The notes below the pieces were generated by a model. The model was not told where the DNA came from, ran no database searches, and was given only the letters and a program-made list of their open reading frames with translations. 33,729 nucleotides of DNA from Succinivibrio sp. (GTDB lineage Bacteria; Pseudomonadota; Gammaproteobacteria; Enterobacterales; Succinivibrionaceae), in NCBI GenBank assembly GCA_017635415.1, contig JAGBLM010000092.1, positions 1 through 33,729 on the forward strand, given 5' to 3'. The position numbers and the translations under genes are program-made. Below, one piece after another: positions 13,186 through 20,999 of the stretch. Numbering within the stretch: the stretch's first letter is position 1; the number at the start of each line of letters is the position of its first letter.

Positions 13186-13286
13186 GACAATTTCAGTGTG
13201 TCCTTCGTGATAACAATCGCCCTCTGGCGACCTTTGGCGTGCCCGAAGGAAGGAAAGAATACCGAGCCCAATCAGCTCGGTTTTTT
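13186..13286 (+). ncRNA. Predicted short terminated leader RNA (6S-like of lambda pR')
   Basis: This stretch has no gene. TCCTTCG (13201-13207) pairs with CGAAGGA (13245-13251) as an outer stem, with CGCC/GGCG (around 13218-13229) inside, followed by an intrinsic terminator. It would be a compact folded RNA of about 100 nt. The RNA is a prediction from promoter, hairpins and terminator. Confidence 0.4.
13262..13286 (+). terminator. Intrinsic terminator before the late genes (tR'-like)
   Basis: CCGAGC (13262-13267), loop CCAATCA, GCTCGG (13275-13280), then TTTTTT. It lies between the candidate late regulator and the HNH gene, so late transcription must read through it or start after it. Confidence 0.85.
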
Positions 13287-13346
13287 GTTGCTCAATTCAT
13301 TTGAGTAGTACCGCCAGCTGGGAGCGACATTCCCAGCACCAACACC

Positions 13347-13721
13347 ATGCCATTACATCTCTGCAACTATCCAGGCTGTAAAGAGTTAGTCAGCCAAGGC
13401 GAGCGCTACTGTTCTAAACACAAAACAGAAGCAAATCGCTACAAAGACAGGAATAGAGTTTCCTCAGCAAAAAGAGGGTACGGTGTTGCTTGGCGTCGTG
13501 CTCGATTGGCATTCCTCGCAGATCATCCGCTGTGTGCAGAGTGTGAGCGCAATGGACGCATTACTCCGGCCACTGTCGTGGACCACATCATCCCGCATAA
13601 GGGAAACAAACAACTCTTTTGGGATGAATCAAACTGGCAACCGCTTTGCAAAAGCTGTCATGACAGAAAGACAGCGGGAGAAGATGGAGGCTTCGGCAAC
13701 AAAAGGGGTAGGGGCGGGTAA
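13347..13721 (+). CDS. HNH endonuclease of the packaging module
   Basis: This 124-aa protein has an HNH fold: structural cysteine pairs Cys63/Cys66 and Cys101/Cys104, and catalytic motif Asp79-His80...Asn96...His105. An N-terminal CxxxxC..CxxH (residues 6-25) adds a zinc knuckle. In HK97 and many other cos phages such an HNH protein sits beside the small terminase and is needed with it for DNA cutting at cos. Here it directly precedes the small terminase, which supports that role. Confidence 0.88.
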   Translation: MPLHLCNYPGCKELVSQGERYCSKHKTEANRYKDRNRVSSAKRGYGVAWRRARLAFLADHPLCAECERNGRITPATVVDHIIPHKGNKQLFWDESNWQPLCKSCHDRKTAGEDGGFGNKRGRGG

Positions 13722-13860
13722 TATCTCGCGCTCTAAGGCTTCTAGACCGCGCCCCCACTCGATTTTTTGCACGTGCAAAATGCAAAAACGAAATTTTGTG
13801 TGAGACATCGTGCAAGAACGAAATTTTCAATGAAAAGATCGCGCGCGTGCGCGCGAGTTA
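13711..13860. other. Repeat-rich spacer, candidate cos region
   Basis: Between the HNH and small terminase genes lie several elements: GGGGCG (13711-13716) inverted as CGCCCC (13750-13755), the palindrome TTTTGCACGTGCAAAA (13765-13780), a 17-bp direct repeat with one mismatch (13781-13797 and 13811-13827, TGCAARAACGAAATTTT) and a GC-only inverted repeat (13840-13855). HNH-type cos phages carry their cos and terminase-binding sites here. The exact cut position cannot be read from sequence. Confidence 0.4.
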
Positions 13861-13870
13861 TGGAGGTTTT

Positions 13871-14326
13871 ATGGCAGGACGGCCACGCAAATCAGACGCG
13901 GAAAAAGCAGCCAAAGGAACTCTCCAAAAGTGCAGACAAAATTCGCATGAGTGGACCGTCAACGAGAAACTGAACCCGCTACCGCCACCTGGCCTCACTG
14001 CTGATGCACGTGATGCGTGGATGATGGCGGTGAAAGTTGCGCCGGAAGGATTCCTCACTGCTCTCGATCATGGAGTTCTTGAGAAGTGGTGCAGGAATTA
14101 CGCGCTGTACCGGAAGCTGTCGAAGGCCGTTGAAGCTGGCGATATTGAGCAGACTTCTGCAAACTCAGGGATTCGCTCACTGTCTCCAACATTCTCAGCA
14201 TTGATAAACGTTCAAAAACTGATGCTCGCCTGTGAACGTGAATTAGGTTTCACGCCTATTTCAAGGTCACGAGTACGAGCACAGCCGAATGAAACTGAAT
14301 CGGAGAATCCGTTCTTAGATGACTAA
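13871..14326 (+). CDS. terS: Terminase small subunit (P27-like)
   Basis: This 151-aa protein begins MAGRPRKSDAEKAAKGTLQK, the typical opening of P27-family small terminases, followed by PPPGLTADARDAWMM and a helical body (VLEKWCRNYALYRKLSKAVE). It recognises phage DNA for packaging. TGGAGG lies just before ATG 13871; a frame open from 13796 begins in the repeat-rich spacer and is rejected. It overlaps the large terminase by 8 bases. Confidence 0.88.
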   Translation: MAGRPRKSDAEKAAKGTLQKCRQNSHEWTVNEKLNPLPPPGLTADARDAWMMAVKVAPEGFLTALDHGVLEKWCRNYALYRKLSKAVEAGDIEQTSANSGIRSLSPTFSALINVQKLMLACERELGFTPISRSRVRAQPNETESENPFLDD

Positions 14327-15989
14327 ACGAGACTATGTACAGATTGCACATCAGTATTGTCTAGATGTCATCTATGACCGAATCTTGACTTGTGAATGGG
14401 TCAAGAAAGCGGTTAAGAGACAGCTCGATGACCTCGAAAACCAAAAGGGGTTTGTATTCGATGAGACGGCTGCAAACAGGGTTTGCAAATTTATCGAATG
14501 TCTGACCCACGTCAAAGGCAACCTCGCAGGACAAAGAATTCATTTAGAGCCGTGGCAGGTGTTCATTCTTACCACGGTTTTCGGCTGGAAAACGCAGGAC
14601 GGTAGGCGCAGATTCAGGCGCGTGTATATCGAGGTGCCAAGAGGTAATGGCAAAAGCTGTCTGAGTTCCGGTGTGGCCCTGTACTGTCTGTGCGCAGACA
14701 AGGAACCAGGCGCAGAAATCTACTCATTCGCTACAACTCGCGACCAGGCAAAAATTGTTTTTGGTGATGCGAAACGCATGGCCGAAATGAATAAAGACCT
14801 GCGCAGTGCATTCGGATTAGAGGTTCTGGCTAATGCGCTCTATCTACCGAGCGCAGGAAGTACGTTCCAGCCGAAATCGGCAGAGGGCTCGACACTCGAT
14901 GGCTTAAACACGCATCTGGCGGTGATTGATGAGCTTCATGCGCACAAAACTCGCGCTGTGTATGACGTTGTAGAAACCTCCCTCGGTAAACGCTTAAATT
15001 CGCTGATGTGGGTTATTACAACCGCTGGATTCGATAAAACAGGGATATGCTACGAGGTTCGGAGCATGGTCACGAAAGTGCTTTCTGGTGCCGTCCAAGA
15101 TGAGACACAGTTTGGGATCATCTACTCAATCGACAAAGACGATGACTGGACCACAGAGGAAGCGCTAGAGAAAGCAAATCCAAACTGGAATATTTCAGTA
15201 CGTCCCGAAGTAGTTGGATCGCTACAGCGCAAAGCCATGGCGATGAGCAGTGCTGCAAACAACTTTCTCACGAAACACTTGAATGTTTGGGTGAATGCTG
15301 ATTCTGCCTGGATGGACATGAGGCGGTGGGACGAATGCGCCGATCACAATTTGAGCCTTGATGAATTTGAAGGTCAGCCCTGCTTCATAGGCCTTGACTT
15401 GGCAAGCAAAATCGACATCTGCGCAAAGGTGCTTGTGTTTCCAAGAATCGAAGATGACGGCAAAACACATTACTACGTGTTTCCCTCGTTCTGGCTTCCC
15501 AGGAGAGCAGTAGAGAATGCCAAAAACTCACAGTATTCAGGCTGGGAGCGCCAGGAGCTTTTGAATGTCTCTGAGGGTGAGGTTACTGATTTTCGCTCTG
15601 TCAAAGATTCGATCCTTGAAGACTGTTCGAGGTTTGATGTTCAGGAAGTCGATTTTGACCCGTGGCAGGCTGCGCAACTCTCGAAAGAGCTTGAGGATGA
15701 AGGTGTCGTAATGGTTGAAGTCCGCCAGACGGTGCTCAATATGTCAGACCCGATGAAATCGCTTCAAGCTGCCGTTTACGACAGGACGCTTCACCACGAT
15801 GGAGGCCCTGTGCTTACCTGGATGATGTCGAACGTGATCGCACACACGGACGCGAAAGATAACATCTACCCGCGCAAAGAGTTCCCCGAAAACAAAATTG
15901 ATGGCGTGGTTGCTTTGATCATGGCTATCAATCGAGCTCAGTCAGGCCAGAGAGAGGCGACCGACACAAATCTATTTTTGAGTTTGTAA
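14319..15989 (+). CDS. terL: Terminase large subunit
   Basis: This 556-aa motor has the ATPase Walker A VPRGNGKS (residues 106-113) and Walker B HLAVIDE (199-205, Asp204-Glu205), followed by coupling motif VITTAGF. The nuclease domain follows from about 350 (GLDLASKIDICA...DFDPWQA), with the acidic residues expected for metal binding. It drives DNA into the prohead and cuts it. Length is normal. The portal gene follows one base after. Confidence 0.95.
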   Translation: MTKRDYVQIAHQYCLDVIYDRILTCEWVKKAVKRQLDDLENQKGFVFDETAANRVCKFIECLTHVKGNLAGQRIHLEPWQVFILTTVFGWKTQDGRRRFRRVYIEVPRGNGKSCLSSGVALYCLCADKEPGAEIYSFATTRDQAKIVFGDAKRMAEMNKDLRSAFGLEVLANALYLPSAGSTFQPKSAEGSTLDGLNTHLAVIDELHAHKTRAVYDVVETSLGKRLNSLMWVITTAGFDKTGICYEVRSMVTKVLSGAVQDETQFGIIYSIDKDDDWTTEEALEKANPNWNISVRPEVVGSLQRKAMAMSSAANNFLTKHLNVWVNADSAWMDMRRWDECADHNLSLDEFEGQPCFIGLDLASKIDICAKVLVFPRIEDDGKTHYYVFPSFWLPRRAVENAKNSQYSGWERQELLNVSEGEVTDFRSVKDSILEDCSRFDVQEVDFDPWQAAQLSKELEDEGVVMVEVRQTVLNMSDPMKSLQAAVYDRTLHHDGGPVLTWMMSNVIAHTDAKDNIYPRKEFPENKIDGVVALIMAINRAQSGQREATDTNLFLSL

Positions 15990-15990
15990 C

Positions 15991-17235
15991 ATGAAGATCA
16001 AGAGCTTTTTTGGACAATTTTTCTCAGGTCTCTGGGGAGGAGGTTTGTCAGATTATTCTGGCCTCCAAGAAAGCACTCCCTCAGTTACGCTGAACAAGGA
16101 AGAACCGTACATTCCGCCTGAGGCTGGGATGCAATTATCGGCGGTTTGGAGCTGTATCAACCTGTTGTCTGAGACTATGGCAACACTGCCATTAGTCATC
16201 TATGAGGTAAAGAGGAACGGGGACAAAATTCCTGCCCGTGATACTCGTCTCTGGCAGGTGCTGCACAACCCGAATCAGATCATGACTGCACACGACTTTT
16301 GGCTGTGCATGAGCATGAATCGGTTCTTGACCGGTAACGCCTACGCTTTAATTCACAGAGATGGAACGGGAGCGCTGATGGGGCTCACTCCCCTGGCTTC
16401 CGGTCAGATGGAAGTCGCGGTCCTGGATGGACAGGTTATTTACCAATACAACAAAGATGGGAAATACACCTATTTCACCAGTGACCAAATTCTTCATTGG
16501 AAAGGGATGGGCAACGGAGTAGTTGGTTTGAGCACCTTCGACTACATGAGGGCCACGACTAACGAAATGAAGAACGCGCAGAAGAACGCCAGCGCGCTCT
16601 ATGGCAACGGTAACCAGTTGACCGGTATTGTCACGGTTGACAGAGTTATTAAGGGACAGCAGTTGGTTGAACTGCGTGACAGATTCAGGGAGCTGGGTGC
16701 ATTCAATGGTGATTCTTGGATCAATTTCTTGCCAGCTGATATGAAGTATCAACAAGTGGCGATGTCTGCTGCTGATGCTCAACTGCTCGAAACTCGACAG
16801 TTTGGAGTGGAGGAAATTGGACGCTGGTTTGGTGTCCCTGCTGCGCTGATCAATTCTTCATCCGGCACATCAGGCGCCTCGATTGAGCAGATTGTTGAAT
16901 CTTTCTATCGGAGCACGATTCACCCGCTGTGTTGTTCAGTCGAACAGGCCATCATGCAGAGAGTTTTTACAGCAGCAGAACGAGCGAAATATGTTGCAGA
17001 GTTCAAGATGTCTGCCCTGCTCAGAGCCTCAGTTTCGAGCAGATACGATTCTTACTCCAAGGCACTTCAAAACGGCTTTATGACGCGCAACGAGGTGCGC
17101 AAACTCGAAAACCTGCCACCGGTAGAGGGAGCAGATCAGCTCACAGCTCAGAGCAATTTGTGGCCTGTGAACCAGCTCGGTGAGCAACAGGCATCACAGA
17201 GCAATACAGTGCCGGAAGACCCAATCAAGCAATAA
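15991..17235 (+). CDS. Portal protein (HK97 gp3-like)
   Basis: This 414-aa protein matches the HK97-type portal family: AVWSCINLLSETMATLPLVIYE (about 49-70), MNRFLTGNAYALIHRD, the WKGMGNGVVGLS segment and the clip/crown region ending in MTRNEVRKLENLPPVEGAD. Twelve copies form the DNA channel at one vertex of the head. It lies between the large terminase and prohead protease, the standard order. Confidence 0.95.
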   Translation: MKIKSFFGQFFSGLWGGGLSDYSGLQESTPSVTLNKEEPYIPPEAGMQLSAVWSCINLLSETMATLPLVIYEVKRNGDKIPARDTRLWQVLHNPNQIMTAHDFWLCMSMNRFLTGNAYALIHRDGTGALMGLTPLASGQMEVAVLDGQVIYQYNKDGKYTYFTSDQILHWKGMGNGVVGLSTFDYMRATTNEMKNAQKNASALYGNGNQLTGIVTVDRVIKGQQLVELRDRFRELGAFNGDSWINFLPADMKYQQVAMSAADAQLLETRQFGVEEIGRWFGVPAALINSSSGTSGASIEQIVESFYRSTIHPLCCSVEQAIMQRVFTAAERAKYVAEFKMSALLRASVSSRYDSYSKALQNGFMTRNEVRKLENLPPVEGADQLTAQSNLWPVNQLGEQQASQSNTVPEDPIKQ

Positions 17236-17248
17236 ATCGGAGAAACAA

Positions 17249-17923
17249 ATGGATATTACAAAACAGCTGGATTTATCAGATGTTGAATTGAAATTTGATG
17301 ATCAGAGCGAAGCTGGCACATTCTCCGGCTACGCTACCAAATTCAACTCTGTTGACCTGGTGGGAGACACAATCCTCCCAGGAGCATTCACAAAAGCACT
17401 TGAAAAGATCGGCACATTGCCGATTTTTTTTAACCATGAAAGTTATGACATTCCTATTGGGAAGTACACCAAACTTGAACAGAATGCACGCGGGCTAAAG
17501 GTCGAGGGACAACTGATTCTTGACATTCCCAAAGCTAAAGATGTCTATGCAGCTATGAAAGCAGGTGTTGTTTCTGGCCTGTCAATCGGTTTTTCCTGTG
17601 CCAAAGACGGATACGAGAAAAAGGAAGAAGAGCCAGGCTACATATACAAAGAGATCGACACTCTACGCGAGATTTCAATCTGCACATTCCCGTGTGAGCC
17701 AAAAGCACAGATTACTGCTGTTAAATCTGAAGATGTGGAACAGATGAAAACAGTACGAGATTTTGAGAAATTCTTGAGGGATTCAGGATTTTCAAAAAGT
17801 GTGGCCCTGGCCATCGTTTCCAGAGCCAAACAGGTTTTTGCTGATGATCTGAGAGATTCAGAAAAACAGGAAAAACAACAACATGAATTAGACGCTTTGA
17901 AGCGTCTCAACTCCTATTTGTAA
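17249..17923 (+). CDS. Prohead protease (HK97 gp4-like, S78/U35)
   Basis: This 224-aa serine protease matures the head by cleaving scaffold and capsid N-termini. Catalytic residues are visible: His63 (FFNHES) and Ser112 (VSGLSIGF). FSGYATKFNSVDLVGD at the start is a family signature. CGGAG lies 8 bases before ATG 17249; the longer frame from 17180 overlaps the portal gene and is rejected. A charged C-terminal extension after about 160 may scaffold assembly. Confidence 0.95.
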   Translation: MDITKQLDLSDVELKFDDQSEAGTFSGYATKFNSVDLVGDTILPGAFTKALEKIGTLPIFFNHESYDIPIGKYTKLEQNARGLKVEGQLILDIPKAKDVYAAMKAGVVSGLSIGFSCAKDGYEKKEEEPGYIYKEIDTLREISICTFPCEPKAQITAVKSEDVEQMKTVRDFEKFLRDSGFSKSVALAIVSRAKQVFADDLRDSEKQEKQQHELDALKRLNSYL

Positions 17924-17933
17924 AGGAATAATC

Positions 17934-19079
17934 ATGGAAGAAATTGAAAAGGTCCTTGAATCCGTCAAAGAAAAAGTAGATGGCTACAAGGCAAACACTG
18001 AAAAACACGACACTGAAATCAACGAGCTTAAAGAAAAGCAGGCTCAGATTGATAAACAGGTTCTTGAACTTCAGCAGAAGAGCATCAAAGTTGATGCTCC
18101 GAAAGAACAGACTACTGTCGGTGATTCTTTCGTCAAGTCTGATTCCTATCAGGCATTTGCAAAAGGACAGGCCCGTTCTGCTGCATTCGTATTCAAAGAT
18201 AAAGCAGCACAGGATCCGATCGCAATTGGCACACTGGCTCCTAAGGATCGCAGACCTGGCGTGCTCGCAGAACCTGATCAGAGCCTAGTAATTGAAGGTC
18301 TGATACCGCACCTTCCTACTTCCGTCACTACGGTTGAATACCTCAAGGAAGGCACGTTCACGAATAACGCTGCATTCGTTGCGGAAGCTGCACAGAAACC
18401 GCAATCTACAGATACGTTTGAGCTGATGCAGTCAAACGTTCAGACTATCGCCCACTTCTCGAAAGTGACTCGCCAGTTGATTGATGACAGCGCCACGCTT
18501 GCAGCATTCATCAATTCCAGAATGGTTTACGGTGTCAACCTCGTTGTTGAACAGCAGATTATCAATGGCAACGGCACTTCTCCGAACCTGAGCGGTTTGA
18601 TGAATACTGGCAACTACACTGCACAGGCTTTCACCTACGCTGATTTAGGCGGTGATTCCGGCACTCTGCTTGATCTGTTGCGCTTGTCTATCGCTAAGGT
18701 GAACGCTGCTAACTACAGAGCAAACGCCATCTTGCTGAACCCGATGGATTGGGCTAAGTTGCAGGGCTTGAAGGGCTCTAACAATCAGTACCTATATGGC
18801 GTACCGTCCATCAGCTTCGAGAACATGACCGCATGGGGTGTTCGCGTTGTGACCTCTGCTTCTATGTCTGAAGGCAAATATCTTGTTGGTGACTTCTCTC
18901 AGGCTGCCACCATCTATGATCGCATGAGCACAGTGATCGACATCGCTTCCCAGAACGAAAATGACTTCATCAAGAATCTGTTCACGATTCGTGCTGAACG
19001 CCGTCTCGCCCTGGTTGTCGAGCATCCGAAGGCATTGGTTGGTGGCTCTTTGGTTATGCCTACAAAACCTGGCGCCTAA
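17934..19079 (+). CDS. Major capsid protein (HK97 gp5-like)
   Basis: This 381-aa protein has an N-terminal coiled-coil delta/scaffold domain (about 1-55, EIEKVLESVKEKVDGY...INELKEKQAQID), which the protease removes in this family, then the HK97 fold: DQSLVIEGLIPHLPTSVTTVEYLKEGTFTNNAAFV E-loop region, QTIAHFSKVTRQLIDDSA and an AILLNPMDWAKL P-domain segment. A strong terminator follows 18 bases after the stop, possibly so capsid mRNA exceeds that of connectors. Confidence 0.96.
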   Translation: MEEIEKVLESVKEKVDGYKANTEKHDTEINELKEKQAQIDKQVLELQQKSIKVDAPKEQTTVGDSFVKSDSYQAFAKGQARSAAFVFKDKAAQDPIAIGTLAPKDRRPGVLAEPDQSLVIEGLIPHLPTSVTTVEYLKEGTFTNNAAFVAEAAQKPQSTDTFELMQSNVQTIAHFSKVTRQLIDDSATLAAFINSRMVYGVNLVVEQQIINGNGTSPNLSGLMNTGNYTAQAFTYADLGGDSGTLLDLLRLSIAKVNAANYRANAILLNPMDWAKLQGLKGSNNQYLYGVPSISFENMTAWGVRVVTSASMSEGKYLVGDFSQAATIYDRMSTVIDIASQNENDFIKNLFTIRAERRLALVVEHPKALVGGSLVMPTKPGA

Positions 19080-19097
19080 TCTGAATTGTCATGGTTT

Positions 19098-19123
19098 GGG
19101 AGCGGGAAACCGCTCCCTTTTTT
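19098..19123 (+). terminator. Strong intrinsic terminator after the major capsid gene
   Basis: GGGAGCGG (19098-19105), GAAA tetraloop, CCGCTCCC (19110-19117), then TTTTTT. The stem is perfect. It lies in the middle of the late operon, 4 bases before the next gene's ATG. Confidence 0.88.
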
Positions 19124-19126
19124 CTT

Positions 19127-19345
19127 ATGAAAGTAAAAATCACAAAATCTGTTTTAACGGTTGTAGGACGTTTTGAAGCTGGCTCCATCGTCGTGTTATC
19201 TGATGGCACGGCTGAAATGTTGATTCGTGAGGGTTTTGCAGAAGTTCCCAAACCTGGAAAGAAGAAAAATGAACCGAAAGAGGAGCTGAATCATGACGAA
19301 AATCGCGGTGACGCTCGAGGAGCTGAAACAGCATCTCAGAGTTGA
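19127..19345 (+). CDS. Hypothetical head-region protein
   Basis: This 72-aa protein begins MKVKITKSVLTVVGRFEAGS, with an SH3-like beta pattern (SIVVLSDGTAEMLIREGFAEV) and a charged tail (PGKKKNEPKEELNHDENRGD). ATG 19127 directly follows the terminator U-tract and has no ribosome binding site; the earlier ATG at 19091 would put the hairpin within the coding sequence. Small proteins of this type between capsid and connector genes may be head-decorating or connector accessories, but none is firmly recognised. Confidence 0.6.
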   Translation: MKVKITKSVLTVVGRFEAGSIVVLSDGTAEMLIREGFAEVPKPGKKKNEPKEELNHDENRGDARGAETASQS

Positions 19346-19625
19346 GCATGATGCTGATGATGCACTGATTCAATCCTATGGCCTGGCTGCGACAGAGTTT
19401 GCAGAACAAGTCTGTGATCGTGAGATCGTCAAAGATACCGATCCGCGTGCAGTCTGCACGAGCATTGATGATGTCCCAGACAGCATTAAAACCTGGATCA
19501 AGCTGTATGTGACAGATCTCTACGAGCGCCGATCTATCACTGAGGGCCAGGATTCCCAGATCAGACATTACGACCATCTGCTAGATCGATTCATCATCTA
19601 TGACCGTGTACTGGAGCATCTATGA
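19293..19625 (+). CDS. Head-tail connector (HK97 gp6-like)
   Basis: This 110-aa protein has the head-tail connector pattern: LEELKQHLRVEHDADDALIQSY, an EFAEQVCDRE helix, and IKTWIKLYVTDLYERRSI near the end. Proteins of this family form a ring under the portal. The gene overlaps the preceding one by 53 bases and the next by 4, as packed late genes do. Confidence 0.88.
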   Translation: MTKIAVTLEELKQHLRVEHDADDALIQSYGLAATEFAEQVCDREIVKDTDPRAVCTSIDDVPDSIKTWIKLYVTDLYERRSITEGQDSQIRHYDHLLDRFIIYDRVLEHL

Positions 19626-19978
19626 ACCTGCCTAATGTCGGTGACTTGAGGCACAGGGTCACATTTGAGCTGAAAAAGTCTGTGCCTAATGATCAGGCGG
19701 GATTCTCGAATGTCACAACATCCTCTTTCACTGTCTGGGGAGACATTCAACCTGTCGGAGCTCAGATTTTCTGGAACACATCGCAGATTGAGGAAACAGT
19801 CACGCACCGTGTTTTCACTCGTTGCATCGAAGGTAAGACACGCCCGCAAGACCTCACTAAACTAATCCGCATTGTCTGCAACGGCTTGAAGTATCGCGTG
19901 CGCCGTGTTTCTGATATTGCCGGAAAAGACAGATTCACGGTGATAGACGTTCAGCAGGAAGGAGTGGTCCAGTCATGA
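19622..19978 (+). CDS. Head closure / head-tail joining protein (SPP1 gp16-like)
   Basis: This 118-aa protein shows LPNVGDLRHRVTFELKK...PNDQAGFSN, then FTVWGDIQPVGA and a beta-rich end (GLKYRVRRVSDIAGKDRFTV), typical of the phage head-tail joining family. It closes the portal channel and makes the tail-docking surface. Position after the gp6-like connector fits. Confidence 0.87.
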   Translation: MNLPNVGDLRHRVTFELKKSVPNDQAGFSNVTTSSFTVWGDIQPVGAQIFWNTSQIEETVTHRVFTRCIEGKTRPQDLTKLIRIVCNGLKYRVRRVSDIAGKDRFTVIDVQQEGVVQS

Positions 19979-20433
19979 GCGCCGAATTTTTAGAAGTCAG
20001 GACGCCCGATGGCTTCACGTTCTGGGATTTTGATAAGAAAGTCATCCGCTCTGCTCTCCGAGAAGTCGGAAAAGACGTAAGGAAAGCAGCTCGCCAGCGA
20101 ATCAGCAAACGTGCAGTTTCACGTCCAGGAGAACCGCCTGGCAAACAGTCAGGTGAAATGCAGCGCTCAATCAAGGCCACAGTATCCCGCAGTGGACACT
20201 CTGTGTGGGTGCGTCCTACTCTGACTAAACGAATGAGAGAGTTTTATCCGGCATTCGTTGTCTATGGACATCGAGGCCCTCGCACCGATTCAGCAAATCA
20301 GCAATCTAAAAAGCGTAAGGGAAACAAAGTTGCTCAACCTCGCGAGAACTTCATCGAAGTTGTCGCAGAGGAATACCGGAAGCGCTTTGAGGATCGCATG
20401 GAAGATGCTTTTGTAGAGGGAATCAAATCATGA
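19975..20433 (+). CDS. Neck / tail-completion protein (HK97 gp10-like)
   Basis: This 152-aa basic protein has an amphipathic helix (KKVIRSALREVGKDVRKAAR), then RPGEPPGKQSGEMQRSIKATV and an EFYPAFVVYGHRGPR loop, the usual features of the HK97 gp10 family. It ends helical. The family works at the head-tail interface. It starts on ATGA overlap with the preceding gene. Confidence 0.8.
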   Translation: MSAEFLEVRTPDGFTFWDFDKKVIRSALREVGKDVRKAARQRISKRAVSRPGEPPGKQSGEMQRSIKATVSRSGHSVWVRPTLTKRMREFYPAFVVYGHRGPRTDSANQQSKKRKGNKVAQPRENFIEVVAEEYRKRFEDRMEDAFVEGIKS

Positions 20434-20990
20434 TGATCAGAATTTCAGACTACATCCAGGCGATCAGAGAACGATGTCCTAGCTTTAAAGGACGTGTCGC
20501 AGGTGCTAGCGCCTGGGCGGTTGATTCGCTTGTCAAAGTGGAGGCTCCTGATCTTCCGGCTGCTTATGTTGTTCTTGAGAATGAACAAGGCGGACAGTAT
20601 TCATTAAACGGTGAATACCTACAGAATGTTGATGTCTCACTTGCAGTGATCGTCCTTGTTGCTAACCAGAACAATGAGGAACTGCGTGGCCAGGGAGACC
20701 TGGAGCAGATCGACAAAATTCGCGGGGAGCTTTTCCACGCGATTTTGTTTTGGAGCCCTGACCCTAAACACCTAGAAAAACTCGCGTATGACGGTGCAGA
20801 GGTCATTTATCTCGACCCAGAGCGCATGGCCTACCGATTCGACTTCAAAACAATGTACCGCCTGGACTACAGCGACACTTATCAAAAATCACTTTATGAG
20901 AGCTATCCAGCATTCAAGGAAAACGATCTTGAGCTTAAACAGGATGGCTTGTCCGAAAAGATAAAGATTTTGTTAGAGCAAAGTAAATAG
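20430..20990 (+). CDS. Tail terminator / Mu gp37-like protein
   Basis: This 186-aa protein resembles Mu gp37-like tail terminators: a helix IQAIRERCPSFKGRVAGA, LPAAYVVLENEQGGQ, VSLAVIVLVANQNNEEL, then IRGELFHAILFWSPD. The family caps the growing tail tube in contractile phages. Tandem ATGs occur at 20430 and 20433. It directly precedes the sheath gene, as in Mu-type tails. Confidence 0.78.
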   Translation: MMIRISDYIQAIRERCPSFKGRVAGASAWAVDSLVKVEAPDLPAAYVVLENEQGGQYSLNGEYLQNVDVSLAVIVLVANQNNEELRGQGDLEQIDKIRGELFHAILFWSPDPKHLEKLAYDGAEVIYLDPERMAYRFDFKTMYRLDYSDTYQKSLYESYPAFKENDLELKQDGLSEKIKILLEQSK

Positions 20991-20999
20991 GAGTAACAG

